In this document: piece after piece, positions 41,458-49,615 of the stretch
Layout: every line of letters starts with the position of its first letter
Numbering within the stretch: the stretch's first letter is position 1
Assembly: GCF_016464425.1 (NCBI RefSeq)
Contig: NZ_JADDKQ010000030.1
Location: 1 to 52,753 of the forward strand
DNA length: 52,753 nt
Direction of reading: 5' to 3'
Origin: Actinotalea solisilvae
GTDB taxonomy: Bacteria > Actinomycetota > Actinomycetes > Actinomycetales > Cellulomonadaceae
The notes under the pieces: model-generated
Database searches by the model: none
The model's input: the letters and a program-made list of their open reading frames with translations, nothing else
Told to the model about the DNA's origin: nothing
Made by a program: the position numbers and the translations under genes

Positions 41458-42873
41458 TCAGGCCGCCGTCCGGACCCGTCCGCCCGCGACCGCGGCGCCC
41501 AGGGCCAGCGCCGCGGCGACGCCGAAGCACGTGAGGTACGCCGCCACGACGTCCTGGGCGTGGAGCGCCGCGAAGAGCGGCCCGCTGACGGCGAGGACCA
41601 GCGCGACGGTGAGGGCCTCGGCGAGCTGCAGCGACGAGCTGTTCGCCCCCTGCTCGGCGGGCGCCGAGAGACGCAGCGTGAGCAGCGAGAGCGTCGGGTA
41701 GACCATGCCCATGCCGAGCCCGGACAGCCCCCAGCCGACGAGCCCGACCGCGACCGGCACGGCCTCGAGCGCCGTCGTCGCACCGAGCGCGATGCCGGAC
41801 GCGAGCAGCGCGCCGCCCACGCGCAGGACCGCCGGGTCCGACCAGCGCCCCTCCTGGCGACCCCGCAGCCACGAGCCCGTCGACCAGAGGACCGCGGCCG
41901 TCGTGAGGGCGAGCCCGGCGACCGCGGGCCGCAGCCCGCGCTCGGACACGAGGACGAGCGGCAGGAACACCTCCGCGCCGAAGAAGCCGGCGGCGAACAG
42001 GCCGCGGAGCACGACGACGGTCGGCAGCCCGCGCGCGAGACGCAGCGAGCCCCGGGGGAGCAGGGCCGGCGCCGACACGGCGACGAGCACCAGGCCGGCG
42101 AGGACGGCCGCGCCCGCAGCCGCGCCGTCCTGCTGACCCGCCCAGTGCAGGGCGAGCGCGCCGCCGCCCGCGCCGACCGCGCTGGGCAGACGGCGCCGGG
42201 CGGGCGGCTGCGCACCCCCCGGGTCCGCGTCCGACGGCGCGGCGTCGACGACGTCGCCGGGGCCGCCGCCCGCGGTGAGCGCGGGCCGCAGCGCGACGGC
42301 CGCCGGCAGCGCGAGCAGCGGGACCCCGAGGAACACCCAGCGCCACCCGAGGGTGTCGGAGACGAGCCCCGCGAGCGCCGGCCCGACCACCGCGGGCAGC
42401 ACCCACGCCGCGGCGAAGGCCGCGAAGACGCGCGCCTGGAGCCGGTCCGGGTACACGCGGGCGACGAGCACGTAGAGCGCGACGCCGATCATCCCGCTGC
42501 CGAGACCCTGCACGACGCGGCCCGCGACCACGAAGGGCATCGCCGGGGCCGTGCCCGCGACGGCGAGGCCCGCGACGAAGAGCGCGACGCCCGCGAGCAC
42601 GGCGCCGCCGGGGCCGCGCCGGTCGCTCCACATCCCGGCCAGCACCATGCCGACGACCGACGACGCGACGGGGGCGGCGAACGCCATCGCGTAGAGCTCG
42701 AGGCCGCCGAGGGCGTCGACGACCGTGGGCATGGTCGTCGTGACCGCCAGCGCCTCGAACGCGTTGAGCGCGACGAGGAGCAGCATCGCGACGGTCACGC
42801 CGCGCAGCCCGGGCGCCCAGGGCGACGTCGGTGCGCCGTCGTGCGCGGTGCGGGTCGGGACGTCGGCAGACAT
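41458..42873 (-). CDS. MFS transporter (drug-efflux type)
   Basis: This 471-aa protein has about 12-14 transmembrane segments and major facilitator features: the loop motif GMWSDRRGPGGAVL after TM2 (motif A-like) and VVQGLGSGMIGVALYVLVARVYP (QG-type motif of the 14-TMS DHA2/EmrB-like group). It probably exports a drug or metabolite by proton antiport. A Pro/Ala-rich loop (GGAQPPARRRLPSAVG) sits in the middle. ATG 42873 is preceded by GGAGAG 5-6 nt upstream. It is divergent from the membrane-protein/GntR operon; the 173-nt intergenic region contains a likely GntR operator, which could also regulate this exporter. Confidence 0.9.
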   Translation of the reverse strand: MSADVPTRTAHDGAPTSPWAPGLRGVTVAMLLLVALNAFEALAVTTTMPTVVDALGGLELYAMAFAAPVASSVVGMVLAGMWSDRRGPGGAVLAGVALFVAGLAVAGTAPAMPFVVAGRVVQGLGSGMIGVALYVLVARVYPDRLQARVFAAFAAAWVLPAVVGPALAGLVSDTLGWRWVFLGVPLLALPAAVALRPALTAGGGPGDVVDAAPSDADPGGAQPPARRRLPSAVGAGGGALALHWAGQQDGAAAGAAVLAGLVLVAVSAPALLPRGSLRLARGLPTVVVLRGLFAAGFFGAEVFLPLVLVSERGLRPAVAGLALTTAAVLWSTGSWLRGRQEGRWSDPAVLRVGGALLASGIALGATTALEAVPVAVGLVGWGLSGLGMGMVYPTLSLLTLRLSAPAEQGANSSSLQLAEALTVALVLAVSGPLFAALHAQDVVAAYLTCFGVAAALALGAAVAGGRVRTAA

Positions 42874-42956
42874 GGCTCTCCAGGTGGGTGAGCGCACAGC
42901 CTGCCCGGCGGCGGCGGGGCGCGTCGAGCGCGTTCCGCGATCGGCGGACGGCCGTC

Positions 42957-43004
42957 TTGTCTGTGTCAGGACTGTACTGCTACGTTGAGACAGTTCTCAG
43001 TACA
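42957..43004 (+). promoter_or_regulatory. Promoter and GntR-type operator of the membrane-protein/GntR operon
   Basis: TTGTCT (42957-42962), 18 nt, TACGTT (42981-42986) form a plausible promoter. An inverted repeat TGTACTG (42973-42979) / CAGTACA (42998-43004) overlaps its spacer and start point. TGTACT-N-AGTACA is the kind of site bound by short YtrA-type GntR repressors, and such a gene is the second gene of this operon. Confidence 0.65.
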
Positions 43005-43046
43005 AACTCTGCGCTCACAGGCGCCGCGCACCGCCCCGGGGGACCG

Positions 43047-43985
43047 ATGGACTTCCTACCGCTCATGCCGTTCCCCGTGCTCGCCACGGCCGTCGTGCTC
43101 CTGCGCCACGCGACGCCGCGGAGCCGCCTCCTGCGGGCGCACGACTTCGCCCGCAAGGTGGACCTGCGGCTCGAGGACCCCGACGGCGACGGCGTCGTCA
43201 CGCGGCGGCTCGCCCGTCGCCGGGGCGCGGGCGCGGTCGGCGGGCTGGTGCTGGGTGTCGCCGCGGCCGTCGCGGCGCCGGCCCCCGACGCGGACGCGGG
43301 CTTCGCCTCGAGCGGGCTCCTCCTGGTCGTCCTCGGCTGGCTGGCCGGCTACGCCGTCGGCTCCGCGGTGATCGCCTGGTACGAGTCGAGCCGTCCCGTA
43401 CGGCCCGGGCCGCGGCTCGCGCGGGTCACCGTCCCGGAGCACGGCGACTACGTCGCACGGGTCGAGCGGTGGGGGGCGTGGGTCACCGCCGGCGTCTCCG
43501 CCGCGGTCGCCGGCGGGCTGGCCGCCGTCGAGGGGCTCGGCCTGGTCGAGCTGGGGCCGCTGCCCGGGGCGCTCGTGGCGGCGGCCGTCGTCGTCCCCGT
43601 GCTGCTCGTGGTCGTCGACGAGCTCGCCGCCCGCTGGCTGCTGGGCCGGCGGCAGGCCGCGGCCACGCCGCTCGACCTCGCGTGGGACGACGCGCTGCGG
43701 TCCCTCACGCTGCGTGACGGCGTCACCGTCGCGCTCGTCGCCGGCGTCTACCTGCCGCTGCTGCTGCTGGGCGCGATCGGCGACGGGCTCGAGGGCGGGT
43801 GGCCGGCCAACCCGGCCGTCGGCCTGGTGAACGGCCTCTTCGCGGCCCTGCTCCTGGCGCTCCTCGGCGTCGGGGTCGCGAGCATCGCCCTGCGGCCCGA
43901 GCGCCACTTCCGCCGCCGGCTCTGGCCCACGCCGCCGGTCGCGCCGGACGTCCCGGCGGCAGGCGCGACGGGCGGTGCGCGGTGA
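43047..43985 (+). CDS. Integral membrane protein co-transcribed with a GntR regulator
   Basis: This 312-aa protein has about six to eight hydrophobic segments split by charged loops (HATPRSRLLRAHDFARKVDLRLEDPDGDG). No known family is recognised; it resembles membrane components of YtrA-type regulated operons in topology only. ATG 43047 has GGGGGA upstream. Its TGA overlaps the GTG of the GntR gene by 4 nt, so the pair is translated together. The context suggests a role in cell-envelope or antibiotic response, as in YtrA systems, though no ABC ATPase of that operon type follows on this strand. Confidence 0.8.
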   Translation: MDFLPLMPFPVLATAVVLLRHATPRSRLLRAHDFARKVDLRLEDPDGDGVVTRRLARRRGAGAVGGLVLGVAAAVAAPAPDADAGFASSGLLLVVLGWLAGYAVGSAVIAWYESSRPVRPGPRLARVTVPEHGDYVARVERWGAWVTAGVSAAVAGGLAAVEGLGLVELGPLPGALVAAAVVVPVLLVVVDELAARWLLGRRQAAATPLDLAWDDALRSLTLRDGVTVALVAGVYLPLLLLGAIGDGLEGGWPANPAVGLVNGLFAALLLALLGVGVASIALRPERHFRRRLWPTPPVAPDVPAAGATGGAR

Positions 43986-44338
43986 TCCTCGGGGTCGACC
44001 CGACGTCGCACGTCCCGCCGTTCGAGCAGGTCCGCTCCCAGGTGGTCGCGCTCGTGGACGCCGGCGCGCTCGTCGCCGGGACGCGCCTGCCGACCGTCCG
44101 GCGCCTCGCCGACGACCTCGGCCTCGCGCCCAACACGGTCGCCCGCGCCTACCGCGAGCTCGAGCAGTCGGGCGTCGTCGTGACGCGCGGCCGCCACGGG
44201 ACGTTCGTCGCCGTGCGCGGCGAGGACCGCGAGCGCGAGGCCGCCGTCGCGGCCCAGCAGTACGTGCGCCGGCTGCGCGAGCTCGAGGTGGACGTCGACG
44301 CGGCCGTGCGGCACGTCCGCGCGGCGTTCGGCGGCTGA
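43982..44338 (+). CDS. Short GntR-family regulator (YtrA-like)
   Basis: This 118-aa protein is a GntR winged helix with almost no effector domain. The pattern PPFEQVRSQVVALVDAGALVAGTRLPTVRRLADDLGLAPNTVARAYRELEQSGVV is canonical. Short YtrA-type members usually repress their own operon, which encodes membrane proteins or transporters. It overlaps the membrane-protein gene (GTGA) and a matching inverted repeat lies at the operon promoter (42973-43004). The stop is only 4 nt from the convergent ABC permease stop; together they form the palindrome TGACGCGTCA (44336-44345). Confidence 0.92.
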   Translation: MILGVDPTSHVPPFEQVRSQVVALVDAGALVAGTRLPTVRRLADDLGLAPNTVARAYRELEQSGVVVTRGRHGTFVAVRGEDREREAAVAAQQYVRRLRELEVDVDAAVRHVRAAFGG

Positions 44339-44342
44339 CGCG

Positions 44343-45197
44343 TCAGCGCTCGAGGCGCTGCCAGCGGTGCACGGAGAGGGCGACGAACACCACGGTGAGG
44401 ACCGTCGGCCACGCGACCGCCACCGCCAGTGCGTGCTCGGCGAGCCACCCGTCGGCGTGGGCCCCCGGGTTGCCGAAGAGCTGGCGGGTCGCGGCCACCG
44501 TCGCCGCCATGGGGTTGACCTCCGCGACGGCCCCCATCCAGGCCGGCATCGTCGACGCGGGGACGAACGCGTTCGAGAGGAACGCGAACGGCCACACGAG
44601 GATCTGCACCGCCATGACCAGCCCGGGGTCGCGCGAGACGAGCCCGAGGTGGATGCCGACCCAGAGGAACGCGAACCGCAGCCAGAGCAGCAGGGCCACG
44701 GCGGCGATCGTCTCGCCGAGCGTCCCGTGGGCCCGCCAGCCCACGACGAGGCCGCAGACGAGCATGACGCCGAGCCCGAGGGTCGAGGCGAGCATGTCCG
44801 CGATCGCGCGCCCCAGGACGACGCCCGAGCGCGCCATGGGCAGCGACCGGAAGCGGTCGGTGACGCCGCGCTGGGCGTCGGTCGCGACGGCGGTGAGCGT
44901 CGACTCCAGGCCGAAGACCATGGTCAGCGCGAACATCCCGGGCATGAGGAAGTCGAGGTAGTCACCACCTCCCGGCACGGCCATGCCGCCGCCGAGCACG
45001 TAGCCGAACATCACGACCATGAGCACGGGGAAGAGCAGGCCGACGGCGAGCTGGCCGGGCTGGCGCCGCCAGTGCTGCAGGTCGCGCAGGGCGACGGTCC
45101 ACCCGTCGGCGAGGGCCCAGGCGAGGCGGCGCCCCGGTCCCTCGCGGACGGGGTCGTGGGGCGCGCGGGTGAGGCCCGCCACGTCGACGGCGCTCAT
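44343..45197 (-). CDS. ABC-2 type permease (DrrB-like)
   Basis: This 284-aa permease has six transmembrane segments and the ABC-2 signature LSNAFVPASTMPAWMGAVAEVNPM. It follows the ATPase gene with an ATGA overlap at 45197-45194. Together they form a DrrAB-type exporter, typically for antibiotics or lipids. The N-terminus has a cytoplasmic tail of about 40 residues. The substrate is not known; control by the adjacent TetR suggests a drug-inducible exporter. Confidence 0.93.
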   Translation of the reverse strand: MSAVDVAGLTRAPHDPVREGPGRRLAWALADGWTVALRDLQHWRRQPGQLAVGLLFPVLMVVMFGYVLGGGMAVPGGGDYLDFLMPGMFALTMVFGLESTLTAVATDAQRGVTDRFRSLPMARSGVVLGRAIADMLASTLGLGVMLVCGLVVGWRAHGTLGETIAAVALLLWLRFAFLWVGIHLGLVSRDPGLVMAVQILVWPFAFLSNAFVPASTMPAWMGAVAEVNPMAATVAATRQLFGNPGAHADGWLAEHALAVAVAWPTVLTVVFVALSVHRWQRLER

Positions 45198-46237
45198 GCG
45201 GCCACCCCCGTCGCGCGCGCCGGGCGTGCGCCGTCCGGCGCGGGCGCGGGATCCGGGGCGGCGCCGTCCGGCGGCTCCGCGGGCCGGCCGGTGATCCGCA
45301 GGTAGGCCTCGTCGAGCGTGGGCCGCCGCAGGCCGACGTCGACCGGGGGGAGCCCGGCCGCGTCGAGCGCGCGGACGACCGCGGTGAGCGCCGCGGCGCG
45401 GTCCGTCACGGGCGCGGTGACGAGGTCGGGGCGCGCCGCCGGCTCCTCGACGTCGACGCCGAGCGCGGCCGCGACGAGCCGCGCCGCCTCGGCACGACGG
45501 CCCTCGGCCACGACGACGTCGATCCGGTCGCCGCCGATCGCGGCCTTGAGCTCGTCGGGCGTGCCGCGGGCGACCACGCGCCCGCCGTCGAGCACGGCGA
45601 CGTCGTCGGCGAGGCGGTCCGCCTCCTCGAGGTGCTGGGTCGTGAGGAGCGTCGTGACGCCCTGGTCGGCCAGGCCGCGCACGGCGCCCCAGACCTCGAG
45701 GCGCGCCTGCGGGTCGAGGCCGGTCGTGGGCTCGTCGAGCAGCAGCACCGGAGGCGCGACGAGCAGGCCGGCGGCGAGGTCGAGGCGACGGCGCATGCCG
45801 CCCGAGAACTGCCGGACCGGGCGGTCGCCCACGTCGGCGAGCCCGAAGCGCTCGAGCATCGCGTCGGCCCGCCGGCCGGCCTCGCGCCGGCCGAGGTGGT
45901 GCAGCCGGCCGAACATCACGAGGTTCTGGCGCGCGCCCAGCACCTCGTCGAGCGCGGCGTGCTGCCCCACGAGCCCCACGCGCCGCCGGACGGCGTCGGG
46001 CTCGCGGACGACGTCGTGCCCGGCGACGCGGACCTCGCCCGCGTCGGGCCGCAGCAGGGTCGCCAGCACGCGGACGGTCGTGGTCTTGCCCGCGCCGTTG
46101 GGGCCCAGGAGCGCGAGGACCGTCCCGGCGGCGACGTCGAGGTCGACGCCGTCGAGCACGGGCCCGGACCCGAAGGTCTTGCGCAGGCCGCGCACGCGGA
46201 CGGGAGGAGAGGTGGTCGGGGAGAGGGGGTGGGACAC
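45194..46237 (-). CDS. ABC transporter ATP-binding protein (DrrA-like)
   Basis: This 347-aa ATPase has Walker A GPNGAGKTT (45-53), the signature FSGGMRRRLDLAAG, Walker B VLLLDEPTTGLD and the H-loop LTTQHLEEADRLADD. The ~110-residue C-terminal extension (DUF4162 type, ending near LDEAYLRITG) is typical of DrrA. It powers the permease encoded next on the same strand. GTG 46237 has GAGGT upstream. The gene is divergent from a TetR regulator; a TTGCCA-18-TAGCGT promoter holding the TetR operator serves it. The extreme C-terminus is a Pro/Ala tail. Confidence 0.95.
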   Translation of the reverse strand: MSHPLSPTTSPPVRVRGLRKTFGSGPVLDGVDLDVAAGTVLALLGPNGAGKTTTVRVLATLLRPDAGEVRVAGHDVVREPDAVRRRVGLVGQHAALDEVLGARQNLVMFGRLHHLGRREAGRRADAMLERFGLADVGDRPVRQFSGGMRRRLDLAAGLLVAPPVLLLDEPTTGLDPQARLEVWGAVRGLADQGVTTLLTTQHLEEADRLADDVAVLDGGRVVARGTPDELKAAIGGDRIDVVVAEGRRAEAARLVAAALGVDVEEPAARPDLVTAPVTDRAAALTAVVRALDAAGLPPVDVGLRRPTLDEAYLRITGRPAEPPDGAAPDPAPAPDGARPARATGVAA

Positions 46238-46264
46238 GGTGACCTCGCTTCCGGAGCGGAACCA

Positions 46265-46321
46265 CGTATGCCGTACGGGGATGCGCCGAGGACGCTACCG
46301 TACGCTGTACGGAGATGGCAA
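46265..46321. promoter_or_regulatory. TetR operators and divergent promoter of the ABC exporter
   Basis: On the minus strand TTGCCA (46321-46316), 18 nt, TAGCGT (46297-46292) is the exporter promoter. Its spacer contains the perfect palindrome CCGTAC-GCT-GTACGG (46298-46312), which also overlaps the TetR -35 region. A second copy matching 12 of 15 positions (ACGTATGCCGTACGG) lies at 46265-46279 in the exporter leader. Confidence 0.8.
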
Positions 46322-46337
46322 GCGCGAGGATGGTCGC

Positions 46338-47120
46338 ATGACCCAGACGACCGGCGCCGGCGACCCCGCGCGCAGCATGGCGCTCCTGTGGCGCACGCCC
46401 GGCGACGCCGTCCGGCCGGGCCCGAAGCCGGGCCTGGACGTCGACCGCATCGTGCGCGCGGCGGTCGGGCTGGCCGACGACGAGGGGGTCGCCGGCCTGT
46501 CGATGCGGCGGGTCGCGGACCGCCTCGGGGTCGCGCCGATGTCGCTCTACACGCACGTCCCGGGCAAGGGCGAGCTCGTGGACCTCATGGTCGACGCGGT
46601 CCTCGGCGAGTCGTACGGCCCGGGCGGCCCGGCGTCGGGCCCGTGGCCCGAGGGCATGGGCTGGCGCGACCGGCTCGAGCGCGTCGCACGCGACGCGTGG
46701 GAGGTGCACGTCCGCCACCCGTGGCTGCTGCGGGTGTCGACCGCGCGGCCGCCGCTGGGCCCCGCGATCATGGCCAAGTACGAGCGCGAGCTCAGCGCGG
46801 TCGACGGCCTCGGCCTCGACGAGCTCGAGATGGACTCGGTCGTGACGCTCGTCAACGGGTTCGTGTCGGGGACGGTCGTCGGGCTGGTCGAGAAGGCCGA
46901 GGTCGAGCGGCTCACGGGCGTCACCGAGCTCCAGTGGTGGGAGGCGACGGCGCCCTACGTCGACCGCGTGTTCGACCCCGAGCGCTTCCCGACCGTCGCG
47001 CGCGTCGGGCCGGTCGCGGGCGAGGCGCTCCAGGCCGCCGTCGACCCCCACCACGCGTTCTCGTTCGGCCTCGAGCGGCTCCTCGACGGCGTCGCGGCGC
47101 TCGTCGCGCGCCGCGCGTAG
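46338..47120 (+). CDS. TetR-family repressor of the ABC exporter
   Basis: This 260-aa regulator has an N-terminal TetR helix-turn-helix (VAGLSMRRVADRLGVAPMSLYTHVPGKGELVDLMVDAV) and a C-terminal ligand-binding helical domain of the type common beside DrrAB exporters. The first ~40 residues are an extension before the HTH. ATG 46338 follows GAGGAT by 6 nt, suggesting a leaderless mRNA. Its palindromic operator sits in the shared divergent promoter, so it should repress itself and the exporter and be released by the exported drug (family knowledge). Confidence 0.93.
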   Translation: MTQTTGAGDPARSMALLWRTPGDAVRPGPKPGLDVDRIVRAAVGLADDEGVAGLSMRRVADRLGVAPMSLYTHVPGKGELVDLMVDAVLGESYGPGGPASGPWPEGMGWRDRLERVARDAWEVHVRHPWLLRVSTARPPLGPAIMAKYERELSAVDGLGLDELEMDSVVTLVNGFVSGTVVGLVEKAEVERLTGVTELQWWEATAPYVDRVFDPERFPTVARVGPVAGEALQAAVDPHHAFSFGLERLLDGVAALVARRA

Positions 47121-47150
47121 CGCGACCGCACGCGCGGACCGCGCGGCGGG

Positions 47151-47885
47151 TCAGCGCGCGTAGCGGGCGACGAAGGCGGCGAGCAGGCGCGGCGGGGCGT
47201 CGACGACGGCGTTCGTGACGCGCTCGACCACCAGGCCGAGCTCGTGCGGCGGGAAGTACCCCGCGTCGCGGTACACCTCGACCCGCGTCACCATGCCCGG
47301 CGCGTCGAGCTCGGGGTGGAACTGGGTCGCGTAGAGGTTCCTGCGGATCCGGAACGCCTGCACGGGGCACCCCGGTGAGCTCGCGAGCACGACCGCGCCG
47401 GGCGGCGGCACGCGCACCGCCTCCTTGTGGCCGACGAAGGCGTCGAACGTCGGGGGCAGCACGGCGAACACCGGGTCCGCGCGACCGGCCGGCGTGAGCG
47501 TCACCGGGACCGCGCCGACCGGCTCGCCGTACGTGCGGTCGATGAGGCCGCCCTGGTGCACGCCGAGGGTCCCGACGCCGTAGCAGGCGCCGAGGAAGGG
47601 GAAGTCGCGCGCGACGACCTCGTCGAGCAGGCCGCGCAGCTCCGCCTCGACGCGGTGCTGGACGTCCGACTTCTCCTCGGGAGCGTCGCTCGCGTTGAAG
47701 GGGCTGCCGCCGACGACGACGCCCGACCAGTCGTCGAGGTCGATCGCGGGGAGCGGGCCGGACTCGAGCCTGACCCGCCGGATCTCCCGCTCGGGGTCGA
47801 GACCGCCGAACCGCGCGATCGCCTCGAGCTCGCCGTCGGCGGCGGCGTCGTCGGCCCTCGTGCTGAGGAGGAGGAACGGCCTCAC
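47151..47885 (-). CDS. Class I glutamine amidotransferase-like protein
   Basis: This 244-aa protein is a stand-alone GATase1 domain like the N-terminus of GMP synthase. The nucleophile elbow is GACYGVG with Cys101 and the dyad is ATQFHPEL with His190 and Glu192. It releases ammonia from glutamine for an unknown partner, or cleaves gamma-glutamyl compounds. GTG 47885 follows TACCCT on the minus strand (7 nt away), a leaderless start; longer frames cross intergenic DNA. It converges on the TetR gene, with 30 nt between stops. Confidence 0.92.
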   Translation of the reverse strand: MRPFLLLSTRADDAAADGELEAIARFGGLDPEREIRRVRLESGPLPAIDLDDWSGVVVGGSPFNASDAPEEKSDVQHRVEAELRGLLDEVVARDFPFLGACYGVGTLGVHQGGLIDRTYGEPVGAVPVTLTPAGRADPVFAVLPPTFDAFVGHKEAVRVPPPGAVVLASSPGCPVQAFRIRRNLYATQFHPELDAPGMVTRVEVYRDAGYFPPHELGLVVERVTNAVVDAPPRLLAAFVARYAR

Positions 47886-47997
47886 GCGTCCGAGGGTAGG
47901 GCTCCGGGGCGGGCCCGGCAGGTCCGGGAGCGCGGCCGGCGGGCGCCGGCGATCAGCCGGGTCGTCGCTGCCCCTGGCGGTCCGGGCGGGTTTGCCG

Positions 47998-48003
47998 TAG
48001 CGT
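47998..48003 (+). promoter_or_regulatory. Probable cold-shock gene -10 box
   Basis: TAGCGT at 47998-48003 is the best -10 box upstream of the cold-shock gene. It predicts a start point near 48010 and a leader of about 144 nt, a length usual for cold-shock genes. No convincing -35 is seen. Confidence 0.45.
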
Positions 48004-48038
48004 GAGCACCGAAGTTGCTGTGCTTGCACGTCTCGAGT

Positions 48039-48072
48039 GCGCCCGGCCTCCACGGCCAGGCGCATTTTCCTT
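48039..48072 (+). promoter_or_regulatory. Attenuator-like hairpin in the cold-shock leader
   Basis: GCGCC-GGCC and GGCC-GGCGC (48039-48063) pair with a single mismatch and are followed by ATTTTCCTT, the only good T-run near a hairpin in this very GC-rich window. A second small stem, CCCGC-AGAC-GCGGG (48110-48123), lies nearer the start codon. Together they suggest attenuation or a temperature-sensitive leader. Confidence 0.5.
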
Positions 48073-48153
48073 ACCAGGAGCGGACGACGAACACCGCGCT
48101 TGATGCGGCCCCGCAGACGCGGGACCGTCCCGACACTCCTGAAGGAGACTGCC

Positions 48154-48357
48154 ATGGCTACTGGCACCGTGAAGTGGTTCAACGCCGAGAAGGGCTTCGG
48201 CTTCATCGCCCCCGACGAGGGCGGCGCCGACGTCTTCGCCCACTACTCCGCGATCGCGACGAGCGGCTACCGCTCGCTCGAGGAGAACCAGAAGGTCGAG
48301 TTCGAGGTCAAGCAGGGCCCCAAGGGCCCGCAGGCCGACAACATCCGCCCGCTCTGA
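48154..48357 (+). CDS. cspA: Cold-shock protein
   Basis: This 67-aa protein is a single cold-shock domain that binds single-stranded RNA and DNA. RNP1 is KGFGFI and RNP2 is VFAHYS (VFVHFS in most homologues). ATG 48154 has GAAGGAG upstream. The long structured leader is typical of cold-shock genes and may control stability or translation with temperature. A 16-bp hairpin follows. The ORF could be extended upstream to 48037, but that would cover the leader and add an unrelated Arg-rich stretch. Confidence 0.97.
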   Translation: MATGTVKWFNAEKGFGFIAPDEGGADVFAHYSAIATSGYRSLEENQKVEFEVKQGPKGPQADNIRPL

Positions 48358-48408
48358 TCCTCGCGGACACCTGCTTCACCGGGCGGCACGCCGCCTAGGA
48401 GAGCTCTG

Positions 48409-48444
48409 ACGAGAGCCCCGGTCCTCACGGACCGGGGCTCTCGT
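48409..48444. terminator. 16-bp perfect terminator after the cold-shock gene
   Basis: ACGAGAGCCCCGGTCC (48409-48424) pairs perfectly with GGACCGGGGCTCTCGT (48429-48444) around the loop TCAC. It lies between the convergent cold-shock and acidic-protein genes. Confidence 0.9.
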
Positions 48445-48507
48445 GCGTCCGGGGCGGCGCGTCGGGCGCGTCGTCGGGCGCCGTCGCCCGTCGCGACGGA
48501 CGCCGCG

Positions 48508-48804
48508 TCAGAAGTTGAGGTCGCTCGCCGGGTCGTCGGCCGTGGGGTTGGGCTCGGCGGGCATCGACCGGCCGGCGTACGGGTCCGCGTCGTCGCCGAG
48601 GTCGCCCTCGCCGCCCTCGCGCCCCTCGTCGACCGCGGGGTCCGTGCGGGCGTCGGGCGCGTCGCCCTCGAGCGGGGTGCCGTCGGGGCCGTCGTCGGCC
48701 GGGCGCTCGGCGCCGCTCTCGACGGGGCCGGCGAGCGAGCGCAGCTCGTCCGCGCGCGACTGCGCGTCCGACACGGGGTAGTCGTCCTGCGGCGCGTGGG
48801 CCAT
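48508..48804 (-). CDS. Small acidic, probably disordered protein
   Basis: This 98-aa protein starts MAHAPQDDYPVSDAQSRADE with a GGAGA ribosome binding site before ATG 48804. It is rich in Asp, Glu, Pro and Gly with almost no hydrophobic core, so it is probably disordered. The N-terminal ~20 residues could form a helix. No family is recognised. It converges on the cold-shock gene and is divergent from the sigma-factor gene. Function unknown. Confidence 0.65.
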   Translation of the reverse strand: MAHAPQDDYPVSDAQSRADELRSLAGPVESGAERPADDGPDGTPLEGDAPDARTDPAVDEGREGGEGDLGDDADPYAGRSMPAEPNPTADDPASDLNF

Positions 48805-49015
48805 GGCGTCTCCGATCTCTCGCGGCTGCTGCTGAGCCTCCTGCCCCGACCGTAGGTCCGCGCGCCCGGCCCCGCGCGGCGGGGACGACCGGCCGGCGGC
48901 CCGGCCGGCCGGGTGACGCCGCGCGAACCCGTGGCGCGCCTCGTGCAAGGAACCGCGGCACCGCGACACAGTGCAGGTGGACGGCGGCCGCCGTCCCCTG
49001 CCCGGAGGAGCACGC

Positions 49016-49531
49016 GTGCGCGACGAGGCCTGGTTCGACGCGCTCTTCCGCGCGCACTCGACCGCGGTGTACCGCTACGTCGCGCGCCGCGCCGCGCGCG
49101 ACGACGCCCAGGACCTCACCGCCGACGTGCTGGCCACCGCGTGGCGTCGCCGCGACGACGTGCCCGACGGCGCCGAGCTGCCCTGGCTCTACCGCACCGC
49201 GTCCTACGTCCTCGCGAACCACCGCCGGAAGGGCCGGCCCACGCCGGTCGAGCACCTCCCGGAGGAGCCCGACGACGACGCCGACCCGGCCCGGCTCGCC
49301 GTCGCCGACGACGACGTCCGGCGGGTGCTCGCGCTGCTCACGCCGCGCGACCGGCGCATCCTCCTGCTGCACGCGTGGGAGGGCCTCGACGGCGACGCGC
49401 TCGCCGCCGTGCTCGGCGTCAGCCGGGGCGGAGCGGACGCCGCGCTCTCGCGGGCCCGTGCGCGGCTGCGCGAGGCCTGGTCCGACGCGTCGGGTGCAAG
49501 GGACGACGTCGACGCGACACAAGCACGGTGA
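49016..49531 (+). CDS. ECF-type RNA polymerase sigma factor
   Basis: This 171-aa protein has sigma region 2 (WFDALFRAHSTAVYRYVARRAARDDAQDLTADVLATAWRR) and region 4 (LALLTPRDRRILLLHAWEGLDGDALAAVLGVSRGGADAALSRARARL), and nothing else. It directs RNA polymerase to a small set of promoters in response to a signal. GTG 49016 is preceded by GGAGGAG. The membrane-anchored protein that follows by 84 nt is the natural candidate for its regulator. The promoter that it recognises is not visible with confidence. Confidence 0.93.
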   Translation: MRDEAWFDALFRAHSTAVYRYVARRAARDDAQDLTADVLATAWRRRDDVPDGAELPWLYRTASYVLANHRRKGRPTPVEHLPEEPDDDADPARLAVADDDVRRVLALLTPRDRRILLLHAWEGLDGDALAAVLGVSRGGADAALSRARARLREAWSDASGARDDVDATQAR

Positions 49532-49615
49532 GGACGCCCGCCTGACGGCGACGCCGCCCCCTGCGGCCGACGGCCCGCGCCCCGCACGCCCGACCCGCCC
49601 CACCTGGAGGCCACC

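Noticed and set aside
48037..48153. N-terminal extension of the cold-shock protein to 48037
   Set aside because: It would add an Arg-rich stretch unknown in the family and cover the structured leader; ATG 48154 has a good ribosome site.
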